Of a DNA stretch of 64,000 bases, positions 12,101 to 21,250 are shown piece after piece. Origin of the DNA: Paracentrotus lividus (lineage: Eukaryota; Echinodermata; Echinoidea; Camarodonta; Echinidae); assembly GCA_940671915.1 (NCBI GenBank), contig CALNVZ010003432.1, positions 6,363,183 through 6,427,182 on the forward strand, given 5' to 3'. Under the pieces are notes generated by a model, which searched no databases, was not told the origin of the DNA, and worked only from the letters and a program-made list of their open reading frames with translations. Each line of letters starts with the position of its first letter. The stretch's first letter is position 1. The position numbers and the translations under genes were made by a program.

Positions 12101-15100
12101 TTATACTGGTCAATTTAATCAATCTAATGTTAAAATATTGTTGTAAGGTTTCTATGATGTTTCACGCGTAACAACGACTAAAAATAAAAGTATATAAGAG
12201 CTTCTTGACTTACCAAATTGAATTTTCCGTTGGCCTTGTCTCTTCTCATAGTGTTGGTGCCATCGCTGCCATTTTCTATGACGTCATTTTACTGTGCGAA
12301 GACGTATGGCGAAGACAACGCACGCACGGAGAGATATACGTTGATGGACTCAATTTTCTTGTATTTTTCTACATTATTAGTTGATTACTTCATGTGAAAC
12401 ATTCGCAGATGTCAACAATTCGAGGAAAAACTTCAAAGATTCGATTCAATGTGAGTATGAATTCAAATAAGGTATTTTTGACCACAAAATTTGTGGTCAT
12501 GTATAGATATTTTCAAAACTTCGCCAAATATGTCTACTGGCTCGTCAGTTCCCGTCGCTTCGCGACGGGGGCTGGTCGGTTTATCTTCTTGTCAGCTCAG
12601 TACATTATTGTACTCTTCATTATTTGTCAGATTTAGTTTCGATTTCAAGGAGACAATAGGGCAAGAGGTTGCATCAGATTCTATGTCAGAGACTACACAT
12701 CAATTAGAGTAATGGGAGACGTAGTGCTGTTCCTTCCAGTGTCTATCAAGCCTGATTTTGAAGGTTTCAATGGTGGGAGCGTCGACTACCTGTTCAGGAA
12801 GAGAGTTCCAGTCGTTAGTCACTCTGAGACTAAATGAATCCCCTCGAACGTTCGTCCTACACCTTGGCTTTGTAAGTTTGAACCTGTGTCCCCTTGTAGA
12901 AGTGTCAGATAGTTGGAAGAAGTTGTCCGGGTTAAGTCTGTCGTGCTCATAAATGATCTTGTAGACCTGGATCATATCCCCCCTCCTTCTTCTATATTCC
13001 ATGGATGGTAACTTCAGGATTTGGAGTCTCTCTTTGTAGGGTAGGTGTTTTATAGTGGGGATTATCTTTGTAGCTCTTTTCTGCACTTTCTCCACAGCTT
13101 TTACATCAGCAATAAACCTTGGAGACTTTTGAGTGTGACTTTGTGCCATGCCAGTGCAAGGCAAAGACTTTGGATGCAGTCACATAGACTGTGCATCATT
13201 ATCTTCTTCTTCTTCTTCTTCTTCTTCCTCCGCTATTTTCGGAGATCACAACAGGATGAGTTGCAGGACACTTGATAGCAATATTATGGACAGTTATGGA
13301 GAAGAGAGAGAGGATATGCGTGATATATGGAGTTTGTAGGCCTAACGTTAAATAAAATGAAGAGATGCTATTATAAAAAAAAAAATAAAAAAAAAAAAAT
13401 CAAGATTTTTCCCGATGATTAAAAAGCCCTCTGGAACGCATTAGTCTTCATACTAAAATCATGCCGCATGGCTTTGCTGCGAGCGTGACGCTGAACAAAA
13501 GTTTGAATTGTTTGAATATTTTGTTGATTAACTTTCTCCTATGCATCTTAATCTTCTTTAATTAGAGCCCATCACCTAAGAAAGGGAAAACAGCAAATGA
13601 TGGATCAAAAGGTTTGAGCCCAGAACAGAAACAAAGGATGGCAGAAAAAAGGGCTGAAGCTTTGGAGAAGCTGAAAGTTAAGAAGACTGAAGTATCTCCC
13701 ATCAACTCAGTCAAGAAGGGGCCTGAAGGTGTGGGGGCTTCGTGGGCTAAAGCATTGTCTTCAGAGTTCTCCAAACCATACTTTCTCAAGGTGAGTTTTC
13801 CAGTCCATAGGATTACCTAGTTTTATAATGTTAATAACAATATCCTCACAACTCAAAATTTAGTTTATAATCTTTGTAAGTGAACTTCATCAAGTAGAAA
13901 ACTCTGTTTAGGCATAAGTACCTACATTAGGCAATAAAGTGCACATGCTCCAATTCAAATGGTCAAAAATAGAAATGGTAGACAACACACTGATGTCCTC
14001 CTTTTCTCCATCCTCTGAAGGCAAGCTATCCTTTCAGCTCATGAATTCAGCATTGATATTTGTTTGATTTTCTCCATGTTTATTACATTTTCTTTTTTTT
14101 TTCAGTTGCAAGAGTTTGTAGCTGCTGAACGTAAAAGTTATACTATCTACCCACCGCCTCACCAGGTGTTTACATGGACACAGACCTGTGATATCAAAGA
14201 TGTAAGTATACTTTTCACTTGAAATTAAAAAAGTGCTAGTAATCCAGATATCAAGGGCTTGGATGCCGATTCCTAATGTCCCTGTTTGGATTTGGAGATT
14301 TTTGGTGCCCTTACTACAGTTATATTTTGTTTTACTGTAATGAGAAAAAAAAGCTTTGTGAAAAAGAATGATCTTGTCCTAAAAGTTATAAAATGTGCAT
14401 TTATTATCTATTGCAATTGCCAGTTATAAACAAATTTCTCTGTCCTTTTCAACTCTCTCTCTTCTATCTATTTTTTTCTCTATTCCCATCTCCCACCTTC
14501 CTTTGAACTCTCTCCCGTCCACTCCCTCTCTTTTCTGCTATCTCCTTTTCTCACCCTACTTCCTCTCTCTACCAATCTCTCTGTCTTACCATATTAATTA
14601 TTTTCTTTTACTTTTTTATTTTTGTTTACTCCACCCATTCTCCCTATCTCTTCCACCTGTCATTTCTCTCCCCTCTCTCTTTTTCTTTCTTTTTTCTTTC
14701 TTTTTCACTCTCTTCTTTCTATCAGGTCAAGGTAGTAATCCTGGGTCAAGATCCATACCATGGACCAGGGCAAGCACATGGTGAGTAGTAACAATGATTC
14801 AATTCATATATAGCCTGTCTCACACTACAGTCTACCCCTGTTATAACAAGTTGCAAACCTTGGACTTATTCTGAAAATTGTCTGAAGACAAATATTGCTG
14901 TATCTTCAGAGTTCAGATAAGATATGTATTCCAAAAAGATTATCTTTAATTGTATCTTCCACTGAGTGCGAATTATGCCATAGCTATTAAATACCGCATA
15001 AATATCTTTGTGCACACGCTAAAATCTTGAGATAATAGGAATTTTGAAAATTGTCTTATCTATTTTTTATGTTAACCAGGGTTGTGCTTCAGTGTGCCCA

Positions 15101-17196
15101 TAGGAGTGAAACCACCACCCAGGTGAGTACTTGCAAAGAAATATTATTTCGCATAAAGTAGTTTAGAATAGCTGAAATCTAAATAGCTTGAAATTAATAT
15201 TATTTTATTTCATGGATTAGCTTTCCAATTTACATCTTTAGTTCGTACATAACTTCTGAATACTCTTCCCCTTTTCTTTTAAGATTTCTATAGATATGAT
15301 ACTGTTTGTTTATTTATTTATTTATTTTATTCATTCATTTATTTATTTATTCCTCTTTCAATCTTTTCATATTTGTCGGATAGATGTAGGAAAAGGGAGG
15401 TATACACCAAATATATTGTGTGGATTGACCTACAGCCTGTAGGATGGCAATCATTATGAAATTATATATAATTCTTTAAACAGATTAATGCTCCATTGAT
15501 AGGGAAAGGGCTAAAGCTGTCGATCAAATCATAAAACCACAACTCAACACAACTGCATTTTGAGATGTACTTGTTAAATTGTCCTCGTACTTGTAATAAC
15601 TTGAATATCATATTCTATTTTCCATTTGTTATCTTGATTTTTATTCAGCTTACAAAACATGTACAAGTGCTTGGCGAAGGACATTGATGGATTTGAACAT
15701 CCTGGACATGGATCTCTCATGGGATGGTCCAAACAAGGTACAATATATCTTATTTTATCCCCTTCCTTTTTTTAATGTTTTGGGAGGGGACAGGGCGGTT
15801 GGATCTTCAGGAAGTCTTTGTTTTGTTTTCTGATCTCTGGGGAGCATTTTAGGAAACAAATATTCACTGTCTCTCATTGGAAACTGTTATAAGCTATTGA
15901 AATGCTTGAATGTGATTGGCAAAATTTGGGAGAAAGTCACCTTGGCAGTCATGAATCGTTTAATTGTAATTAAATGGGTATATTCATTTTATATATTTCA
16001 TCATCTTATTCTGTTGTAAATTGTTTAGGAGTACTACTCTTAAATGCAGTCTTGACATTGAGGGCCAATAACCCCAACTCACATAAAGACAAAGTTTGGG
16101 AGAAGTTCACCATGGCAGTAATAAATTTATTGTAATTAAATGAGTATATTCATTGATATATTTCATCTTATTTTATTTGTAAATTGTTTGTTAAGGAGTA
16201 CTACTCTTGAATGCAGTCCTGACGGTAAGAGCCAATAACCCCAACTCACACAAAGACAAAGGCTGGGAGAAGTTCACCACGGCTGTCATTGCTTGGCTCA
16301 ACTCTCACCTGAATGGAGTCGTGTTCATGCTCTGGGGATCGTATGCACAGAAGAAAGGAAGCATCATTAATACGGTGAGTAGCAAGAAAGTTGTTTCAGT
16401 TACAGTCCACTCTTATTATATCAAGGTGCTTGGGACCATTTCAGTTGATTCCATGACGGTTGCTCTGGTGATTATTGCTCCCCTGCAAATTCCATACACT
16501 AATGGAATTACCAACTTCAACATTGGACTTAACACTATACCTTACCCTAAGCCTAACGTTGAACCTAATATAAAAACCCTATTGCAACCCTAATCCTAAT
16601 CCTATAGCTGAGACAAAATAAAGCCTGAAGCAATTGTTGTGGTAGCAAATGTCGTGTCACCTGTCAATTACCTTGTTTTGATAAATACACTGACCACAGA
16701 TCTGCAGAATTGCCTAGTTATAAAGAAATCTCATATTTTAACTTGTTACAATGGGACTGGATTACATTGCTGTTTCCATGAATTTGAATAGGCTTGTGTT
16801 GGATGATGTGTTACACCAATGAAAGCATTCACTTAAATCTTGTCTGATTTTCGCAAAACTTGCAAAAAGGTATTATTGTAAAGTATTTTTCTGTAATTAT
16901 ATGTTACATATAAATCACCAAAATGAAAATTCTTGGAACATGGCCCCTCTAAAATGGATAACCTTTTTTTTATATACAGACTGTACAATCCTGGTTCTGT
17001 ACCACAATGGGTGTACTAACAATTGCATTCTTTCATTTTACAGAAGCGTCACCATGTCCTAAAGGCTGTCCATCCCTCACCACTCTCAGCTCATAGAGGA
17101 TTCTTTGATTGCCAACACTTCTCAAAAACAAATGAACTCCTCCAGAAATCAGGCAAGAAACCCATCGACTGGACAAGGCTCACAGATGAAAACTGA
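144..17196 (+). CDS. UNG: Uracil-DNA glycosylase, nuclear (UNG2-like) form, 8 exons
   Basis: Removes uracil from DNA as the first step of base-excision repair. Coding exons, all with GT-AG borders and consistent phases: 144-224, 13566-13790, 14106-14201, 14726-14780, 15080-15122, 15649-15737, 16196-16374 and 17044-17196 (TGA). They sum to 921 nt, or 306 residues, close to the usual length of about 310. Exon 1 encodes a PCNA-interacting box (QSKISAFF, residues 4-11), as in vertebrate UNG2. Residues 28-102 are a lysine-rich linker. The catalytic domain has the water-activating motif GQDPYHG (141-147, Asp143), Phe156 for uracil stacking, LLLN (Asn202) for uracil recognition, and HPSPLS (266-271) with His266 and the intercalating Leu270. 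No key residue is missing. No second promoter or mitochondrial start was found. Identification is very secure. Confidence 0.97.
1660..2946 (+). pseudogene. Broken N-terminal and coiled-coil part of the transposase-like gene
   Basis: Open segments at 1660-1881, 1891-2214 and 2695-2946 share one reading frame but are separated by stops and by a lysine-rich stretch (about 2215-2694) that is open only piecewise in different frames. The first segment begins with [10 protein letters not shown]. The last is a Lys/Glu-rich coiled coil ([15 protein letters not shown]). Near 2929-2934 the coding sense jumps to the frame of the large ORF that follows: in that frame codons from 2934 read [15 protein letters not shown] straight into the ORF at 2994. 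At least three frame breaks are therefore visible. They may be real decay, sequencing indels, or in part an unrecognised intron. Function of the N-terminal part is unknown. Confidence 0.6.
2994..5414 (+). CDS. hAT-like transposase domain with C-terminal Tudor/SH3-like module (806 aa, intronless)
   Basis: An uninterrupted 806-codon ORF inside UNG intron 1. The start is only the first ATG after an upstream frame break, so the true protein began earlier. Visible landmarks fit an RNase-H-fold transposase of hAT type: SDGTTKGG (Asp46), [12 protein letters not shown] (Asp116), FCGMH (C162-x2-H165, compare the hAT C-x2-H), GNRFN (252-256), a long helical stretch (about 255-415), and TSVERNFG (Glu426) followed by a hAT-dimerisation-like helix. 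Residues about 465-680 are highly charged, Lys/Glu-rich coiled coil. From about residue 735 the pattern LGYKIKH, then VWYTGYV, then CKVEYEYLD suggests a Tudor/chromo-like barrel. The intronless structure and location in an intron support a mobile origin. Terminal repeats were not identified. Family assignment is an inference. It could be a domesticated or simply a young element copy. Confidence 0.7.
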   Translation: MRTKIDKLPGKSFAADMFTEGHNLSQIQLADVLTNEGETNLTLGSDGTTKGGHHYGSYDIHTSQGNCYVLGMRAGVGGTADEVLSGLKDVITDACKVFEGCKLENIICKIKNTISDRHVVQKKFNELLQKYRRELLPRAMREWNTYSDPQKEKLEQMNNFFCGMHFIVGLADQSAHTMKAIEEMLFDNVNVGARAVGFSSKNNEGGVERLIRTVCKAIQDRGCEKSGKPVHFRTFLRNKEKHFVPLAPFKGNRFNILFHNAAGVYFLKDDLKEFFEIHKSENLLMKAVHADLNVSQYLAGCRALGLIEKYVTVPLWNLLEKKSNVNEMSNVFRQLLAQFEILSADSSQFVHGRFQVFDDVEVKKGSVLDELINPCENDELTAQILEMIFSGFRNVTERMVGDHLEDKFKGLEEEIVSAPKTNTSVERNFGMLDRLMRIKPHASNLCLESVIMFSKNKTSKWLSQLSSEKKTKYMEMARKQKQWKKDIYGRRAREIWDERERILREKKENMLAKEERDNVRREKVIEEVQNACGGIWLSEEDVRNGLGIGTEREKIERLKTQLKARRYVIMDKNENGILNFSEKGRKKSYEELRKQVIHLINKSKERAQTVADNDIEVEDMLCAPQNKVSEYKESLKRKREGHREQEKKRVKRGRHVAYNNIVGKLVEHLTKNNEEDEENWFTAFVCSKTNTGMNFVYVSNVDDVYFYSKEDIINDLDCGDLYVKDITAKDLLGYKIKHKFMVDGKGVWYTGYVTEAEEGEGINKNCKVEYEYLDQDEEEENDELEVWEGPLLEDYWESDVKLIEKM
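5415..5680. other. 3' flank of the transposase-like gene
   Basis: AT-rich sequence after the stop codon. GCGGTTTAACAGTG at about 5638-5651 weakly echoes GCGGTTAAATCACAGT at about 1062-1077 upstream of the element, but as a direct and not an inverted match. It is therefore not convincing as a terminal repeat. Confidence 0.3.
5682..6320. mobile_element. Possible MITE-like unit: inverted ends around a GAAAA-type microsatellite
   Basis: The left end reads GGGGGTAATTATGGCCCC (about 5682-5699). The right end reads GGGCCATAACTACCCC (about 6296-6311), an imperfect inverted match that runs on into a poly-C tract. Between them lie a 22-bp perfect palindrome (5752-5773, core CTCCATATATGGAG) and more than 300 bp of purine-only repeats (5836-6150) built from AAAAG units with a larger repeat of about 65 bp. 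No target-site duplication was established. Confidence 0.4.
5836..6150. repeat. Purine-rich AAAAG-type microsatellite with higher-order units
   Basis: Almost pure A/G on the plus strand. AAAAG pentamers are interrupted at regular places by CTGAAAAG and GATAACAG, giving two or three copies of a larger unit (for example near 5876 and 5936). Long apparent proteins on either strand here are artefacts of this composition. Confidence 0.9.
6325..6456 (+). other. Exon-like segment related to the downstream tandem array
   Basis: A 132-nt open segment between a poly-C tract ending in CAAG and a good donor, GTAAGT, at 6457. It encodes a protein-like sequence with [19 protein letters not shown] inside and an in-frame TAA just before the donor. 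Its last 40 nt resemble the 3' ends of the exon-like units at 6971-8424 (GCTATGAACAA, then ACAAGATA, then ATCTA followed by GT-AG-type donor). I do not recognise the protein. Confidence 0.35.
6660..6805. repeat. Dispersed repeat with GTTTTTGAAAGTGGAGGGGC core
   Basis: Shares a core and several following blocks (a G-run, GGGCTGAA, TTTTTG, then TGTTTGCTGA) with a second copy at about 54307-54420. It contains an interrupted poly-G run near 6704-6721. Its class is unknown. Confidence 0.5.
6971..8911 (+). repeat. Five-unit tandem array of exon-like modules in UNG intron 1
   Basis: Units recur every 375-540 bp. Each begins after a pyrimidine tract and AG (for example TTGCCCTTTTCACACCAG) and runs through ATGCACACCGAGCGACGCC to CAATCTAT followed by GTGAGT. 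Exon-like spans are 6971-7107, 7427-7559, 7804-7926, 8302-8424 and a truncated one from 8839 to about 8911. By eye the third and fourth are identical over 123 nt. 123 is divisible by 3, and in one phase both are fully open (starting [11 protein letters not shown]), so repeated inclusion would keep that frame. In the frame set by UNG exon 1, however, inclusion gives an early TAG. No evidence of expression can be read from the sequence. Confidence 0.75.
10165..10285. repeat. GATC then GA-rich microsatellite
   Basis: Short GATC tetramer run followed by an imperfect GA repeat. ORFs here on the minus strand are low-complexity artefacts. Confidence 0.9.
11955..12075. repeat. Dispersed repeat with GC-rich hairpin
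   Basis: Contains CAGCCCCGT...ACGGGGCTG (about 12013-12041), a 9-bp stem around a short loop, next to TCTATCTTCTTGTTAACT. A related segment at about 12540-12605 has TTATCTTCTTGTCAGCTC and its own stem (CCCGTCGC...GCGACGGG). The sequence before it (GCAGGAT...CAGTCGAGCTTCCAGGTCTAT) also resembles 490-525. A small intronic repeat family is likely. Confidence 0.45.
12703..13164 (-). pseudogene. LINE reverse transcriptase C-terminal fragment (CR1/Jockey-like)
   Basis: A 154-codon minus-strand ORF containing [20 protein letters not shown], then [21 protein letters not shown] and [20 protein letters not shown]. This is the characteristic end of the non-LTR retrotransposon polymerase region that follows the RT domain. 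The catalytic core is absent, so this is a 5'-truncated, dead copy. It lies antisense to UNG in intron 1, beside a TTC microsatellite at about 13203-13229. Confidence 0.85.
15905..16195 (+). pseudogene. Two decayed tandem copies of the 5' half of UNG exon 7
   Basis: The segment at about 16030-16130 repeats the start of exon 7 (GAGTACTACTCTTAAATGCAG and following, through AACCCCAACTCACATAAAGA) with its own intron end TTGTTTAG. It then departs into intron sequence without a donor and reaches a TAA. An older piece (TTTGGGAGAAAGTCACCTTGG, from about 15928) precedes it. The unit, about 165 bp, includes the 3' end of intron 6 and the first ~100 nt of the exon. These are nonproductive decoy exons unless skipped. 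Confidence 0.8.
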
Positions 17197-17202
17197 ACTA
17201 AA

Positions 17203-17270
17203 GCTCCTCCAGAAATCGGACAAGAAACCAATCGACTGGACGGGGCTCACAGATGAAAACTGAACCAAAG
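17203..17270 (+). repeat. Tandem duplicate of the UNG C-terminal coding end in the 3' UTR
   Basis: Repeats the last ~65 bp of exon 8 including the stop (CTCCTCCAGAAATC...GATGAAAACTGAAC) immediately after the true stop. It is untranslated in the normal frame. Confidence 0.85.
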
Positions 17271-18286
17271 ACTTTTCATAATTTTCTTTCTGAAGAAAAT
17301 CAATAGGATATGGATCCGATAGAGTGTGCGTGTGAGGGAGAGAGAGAGGGGGAGGGGGAAAGAGATTGGGTGGAGAGTGTGAGAGGATATAGAGGTAAGA
17401 GAGAGAGAGGATGGATAGAGTTGGGGAGAAAGGTAGGTCTCCAGCTACAGATATATTAATCAGTTTGCTTTAGGAAAAAGGTACAGTTGACAGTCCTTTC
17501 CAATTACAACAAGGTGCTTGGAACTCTTGTGATATTATCTGTTATTTCACAACTGAAGCTCCTAATGCCTCAGAGGTTCTCAACTACAGTCTTTAAGAGT
17601 TTTAGTGTGAGACATCTCACAAAAGTTGTGTCAAGCTTTTCCTTTTTACTATTTAATCCCAGTAAAATTGATGCAAGACCTTGTAGATATACTTAGATGA
17701 TAGCTTAACGAAATGCAAAATGTAAGATGTGTTTACAATTTAAGAAAAATATTGGGAGTTCTGACTAAGATTTGTGTTCTCTTTCAGAACCCAGAGAGCA
17801 AGTGAGTTATAGTAAGAATGTAATATTTTAAAAATGTAAACAATCAAAGCCAGCAATTATTGCAGTTAAATCTAACTTTTAAAATTCTTATTGCCTTGAG
17901 AAAGTAATCAAAACTCTCAGATACTGATAATATGTAGGATGCATGTTGTCGGAAACAATTCTGTTCAATCCATTTTTTTACTGTATAAATGCCAGTTTTT
18001 ACTTGAATTAAAGCAGCTGCATTTATTCTTTGTTGAACTATGTGCCTTGTTAATTAAGTTGTGATGTTAAAGAATAATGTATGTTTATATTTAGCTTGAG
18101 CAAAAAGACACTCTTTCATCTTCTTTTACTCTCATTCTGGCATTGTTGAGCTTTACATGTTAGCCTTTTGATCTGTTAATATACAAGCTAGAAATTAATA
18201 CTCATGCTGTCTATTTTAAACAGGTTCTTAATTGTTTTACCACTGAATCCACCCAACATGTTAATGTAAGCTAACATCGGCCATGT

Positions 18287-18688
18287 TCAGTACACTGCTG
18301 TTATAATGAGATGCTCTCGGCCAAGGCAAATACTTTGCTTTAGCAAAATCTAGTTTTACTCGACACATAGACACAATGTAGACATGTATGAGATCAGGCT
18401 CCTGTAACATAAAGACTTACGTTAAAAAAAAAGTTATGATTGTTTTCATCTTGGTAGCCTCATGGATAGGGTGCCCCAAAGTTGATGATCTTAATCCTAG
18501 CCCTATCCTAATCCTAATCCATGACTGTACATTTGTACCTGCCCTTCAAATGAGGCTACCAAGATAAAATCAATCGTAGCTGTTTATTGATCATAAGTCT
18601 TTATATTACAGGGCACAGACCAGGAAAACTGTCTGTGCTATAACAAAACTTTGTTTTCTAGCTCATTATAATGGGGGTGGACTGTATA
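18287..18688. mobile_element. MITE with TIR of the CAGTCCACTCCCATTATAA type, carrying a nested second MITE
   Basis: The left end is CAGTACACTGCTGTTATAAT and the right end CTCATTATAATGGGGGTGG followed by ACTGTA, its inverted match. Inside, about 18395-18617 is a different foldback unit that begins CTCCTGTAACATAAAGACTT and ends GTCTTTATATTACAGGGCAC. The inner element inserted into the outer one, which dates them relative to each other. Confidence 0.7.
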
Positions 18689-18860
18689 TTGATGCTTCTA
18701 GCTTGCATAAGCTTGCAGACTGTATTCAGACAATCGTAATCAAATGCAAGGGTCTGCCATCAAATTTTATAGATTTCTATCTTAATATTTGTAATGGTCA
18801 CCGAGGCCATACAATGTATTTGATGCCAAACGAAAAGTAATGCTACACATACAAATGTAA

Positions 18861-19022
18861 TACAGTCCACTTCTGTTATAACGAGGAGTGTGGAACCAAG
18901 CAAATTACCTCGCTATAACTTATTCTCGTGAATTATGGGTTTGCACAAATTGAGATCATGTAAATTGCCTCGCAGCGAAAGCTTTGTAGTATCTATGCTC
19001 ACTATAATGGGAGTGTAATGTA
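18861..19022. mobile_element. Intact-looking copy of the TTATAACGAG MITE family
   Basis: Left TACAGTCCACTTCTGTTATA with the following ACGAGG, and right CTCACTATAATGGGAGTG followed by TAATGTA, form imperfect inverted ends about 160 bp apart and flanked by TA. Further full or partial copies are seen near 14826, 16401, 17484, 43922-44002, 46887, 49234-49418, 50664 and 63006. TA flanks suggest a Tc1/mariner-type origin (inference). Confidence 0.65.
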
Positions 19023-20844
19023 TGTTTGTAAGAGTAACCTATGTCATTACATTACTACAAATTTATTAGTAGAGACATATTAGAGTGAGTTTAACAATTT
19101 AAATGACGTATTAAAACTTGATGAAACACAGACGGTTGCAAAGTATGAGCTTCCAGACTTAGGATTCCATCTATGCACAAACTGTATGGTGCCTTACTCG
19201 TGTAACAAACACAAGTGAAAGATCTCTATTGATCTCTAAGTTTAATCATATGTTCTTTTTTACTTTTCTAAACCACTGCAATATAGATTTTTGATCTTTT
19301 AAAATGTAACATAACCAAAGAGAACTACAGGTTTTCCCAAATAGACATGTTTGGTAACTGTTATATTCATGTATATACATGTATGCAAAGTCTGCAATGT
19401 GTCTCTGCATTATTGCTCTTAGCAGAAAATAACTCAACTTAAAAAACGTTGGCGTAACTGGGGTAGTGTTAAAAAATTAACCATATGCTTGTATATACTG
19501 CTGCTGGCAAACGAATAGTTCATCGAAACATGATGTTGGGTTAGCCTTTTTTTAATGCTGTACGTATAACGAATGGGATCTTTATTGTGCCATAATAAAG
19601 TGTTGTTTTTTACTTTTCTAAACATATGCCTTGTTGAATGATTTATTTTTGTATCTCTTTAAAACCATACATTGAAATACGGGTTACTCTCAATAAGCTT
19701 CACATATCGACTTTTCAACTCATCTTCTCTTTATATTCTATTGTTTTTAACCCTTCATGTTGAATTTTTTGTAAGTGGAAGCTATTTCTTCAGTCCTAAA
19801 CAGATTTGACTGCAGCAGGGTTAACCATGTTGTTTCTCTTTCTTTCTCACATTTCTTGGTTAACATAGATGTAAATGAAAAAATTAACAACTAATTCATA
19901 TATATTTTTACACAGGTTTATATTTCTCTTTGAGACAATTACATAAGGGCTGCCTGACAATATTCACAGACTTTATAAAGCACTGCCTATAAATGGAGCC
20001 ACAATAAAACTAAAGAATTCAAGGCCATTTGACGTACATCATACATTGTACATGCAGTCAGTTGCCATCAACACGTTTGTTGCGACAAGATTTCAAAAAT
20101 TAGAACAGCAAAATCAAATAAGGGGGAGAACTCTGAAAAGTAAGTTATCAGAAAAAAAAACAAAGTTTGATTTTTAAAAGTAGAAAGTTTGTTAATTATA
20201 CCACTTTTAAATGGGGTACATAATCAGGAAAATAATGAATACATAATGACTCTAGCAATATTTGTACACTGCTTATTATATTCTATAAGGGGTCTCCAGA
20301 AAGTTGTTGCTCTAGTTCTCTGATGTTTCCCTTTAAAAATTTAATAGCGCAAAGAAGAACAAGCGGTAAAATGAATTATAAAGAAAGTTGAATTGAGACC
20401 CAAGTTTATAAATAATGACCTTGAAAACATGACATATGACATTTCATTTATCCATGGTATATACATGTAGATGCACGTATATGTCCTGAAAATTGCAAAA
20501 GCCACTTAAAAACCCAATAAAAACTGTCAATATCAGTTATAATTATTGACTTAACACCATCAAAACCCACAGTATGTCTTTCTTTGTTGCACTAGGTAGG
20601 TTTTACAATCTGTATGAAAGCATTATTCACAATTATTTATGGAAAGGTTTATATTTTGCTTTGTTTGTTTTTGTTTTTTTTAACATTTGACCATTTGCAG
20701 TATGATACATTCAGTTCCTTTTTAAAAGGTTCTGTTCATCATAAATTTTTTTTTTCAAAGCGTTATCAGTGACTGATATCAATGAGAATTCAATTTTATA
20801 TTATATTCAACATGCTATCTAGATAATCTGAATTTAGGACCTTC

Positions 20845-21250
20845 TCACTGAAAGTGTAACCCACCTAACCCCGAAGCGGACGCATGTGACGAGAGGACTG
20901 ACGCCGCTTGACTGGTTTCCAATAGCAACCGCGCTTCTCTCAGCCAATCAGAGGCTACCTTCCTCGGCATACCCGTCAGCTGATTAGCATACCTCAAGGC
21001 TTGGTCTAGATTCCCATTCTCCATGTGGTACGAAGCGTAGGATACGAGTTTGAAGGTGTCAAGGTCAGAAAGGTCAATGACCTCTTCGGAGTTTGGAGGA
21101 AGTGGGTCGTTGAGAAGGAGCATGGATTGGAAGTATGAGAGAAAGTAACTGAACATGCTACCCCCAGCCTCTTCTATCATCGCGACTCGTTTGCATACCC
21201 GTTGGGTCTGTTCCCATCGCTGACGCAGTGAGTCTTCCGTGTACACTCCC
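20845..21250 (-). CDS. IMMT: IMMT terminal exon: C-terminal mitofilin domain
   Basis: This 406-nt exon ends in TGA at 20845-20847. Its product begins GVYTEDSLRQRWEQTQRVCK and carries the most conserved part of Mic60 (VAMIEEAGGSMFSYFLSYFQ), which in studied species contacts Mic19 and shapes crista junction necks. It ends with ARLLLETSQAASVLSSHASA. Full length, no breaks. Confidence 0.95.

Larger units (their letters stand above)
225..13565 (+). other. UNG intron 1 (13.3 kb), repeat-rich
   Basis: Donor GTAAGT at 225 and acceptor TTTAATTAG ending at 13565. It is far longer than the other UNG introns (0.3-1.3 kb) because of insertions: a transposase-like gene, a microsatellite block, a tandem exon-like array, microsatellites and a LINE fragment, listed separately. 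In 225-1630 and 8912-12700 I see no gene. These stretches hold AT-rich sequence and short ORFs without coding character. Confidence 0.85.
17197..20844. other. UNG-IMMT intergenic region (tail to tail) and 3' UTRs
   Basis: UNG and IMMT converge here. The region holds UNG 3' UTR, a GA-rich stretch (17330-17420), MITE copies at 17484, 18287-18688 and 18861-19022, and AT-rich sequence. I see no further gene. Polyadenylation sites cannot be chosen with confidence, although AATAAA-type hexamers occur (for example near 19592). Confidence 0.6.

Noticed and set aside
16375..16593. Open reading continuing past UNG exon 7
   Set aside because: The donor GTGAGT at 16375 and in-phase exon 8 fit UNG exactly. 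The extension is intron with a MITE and CCTAA repeat.
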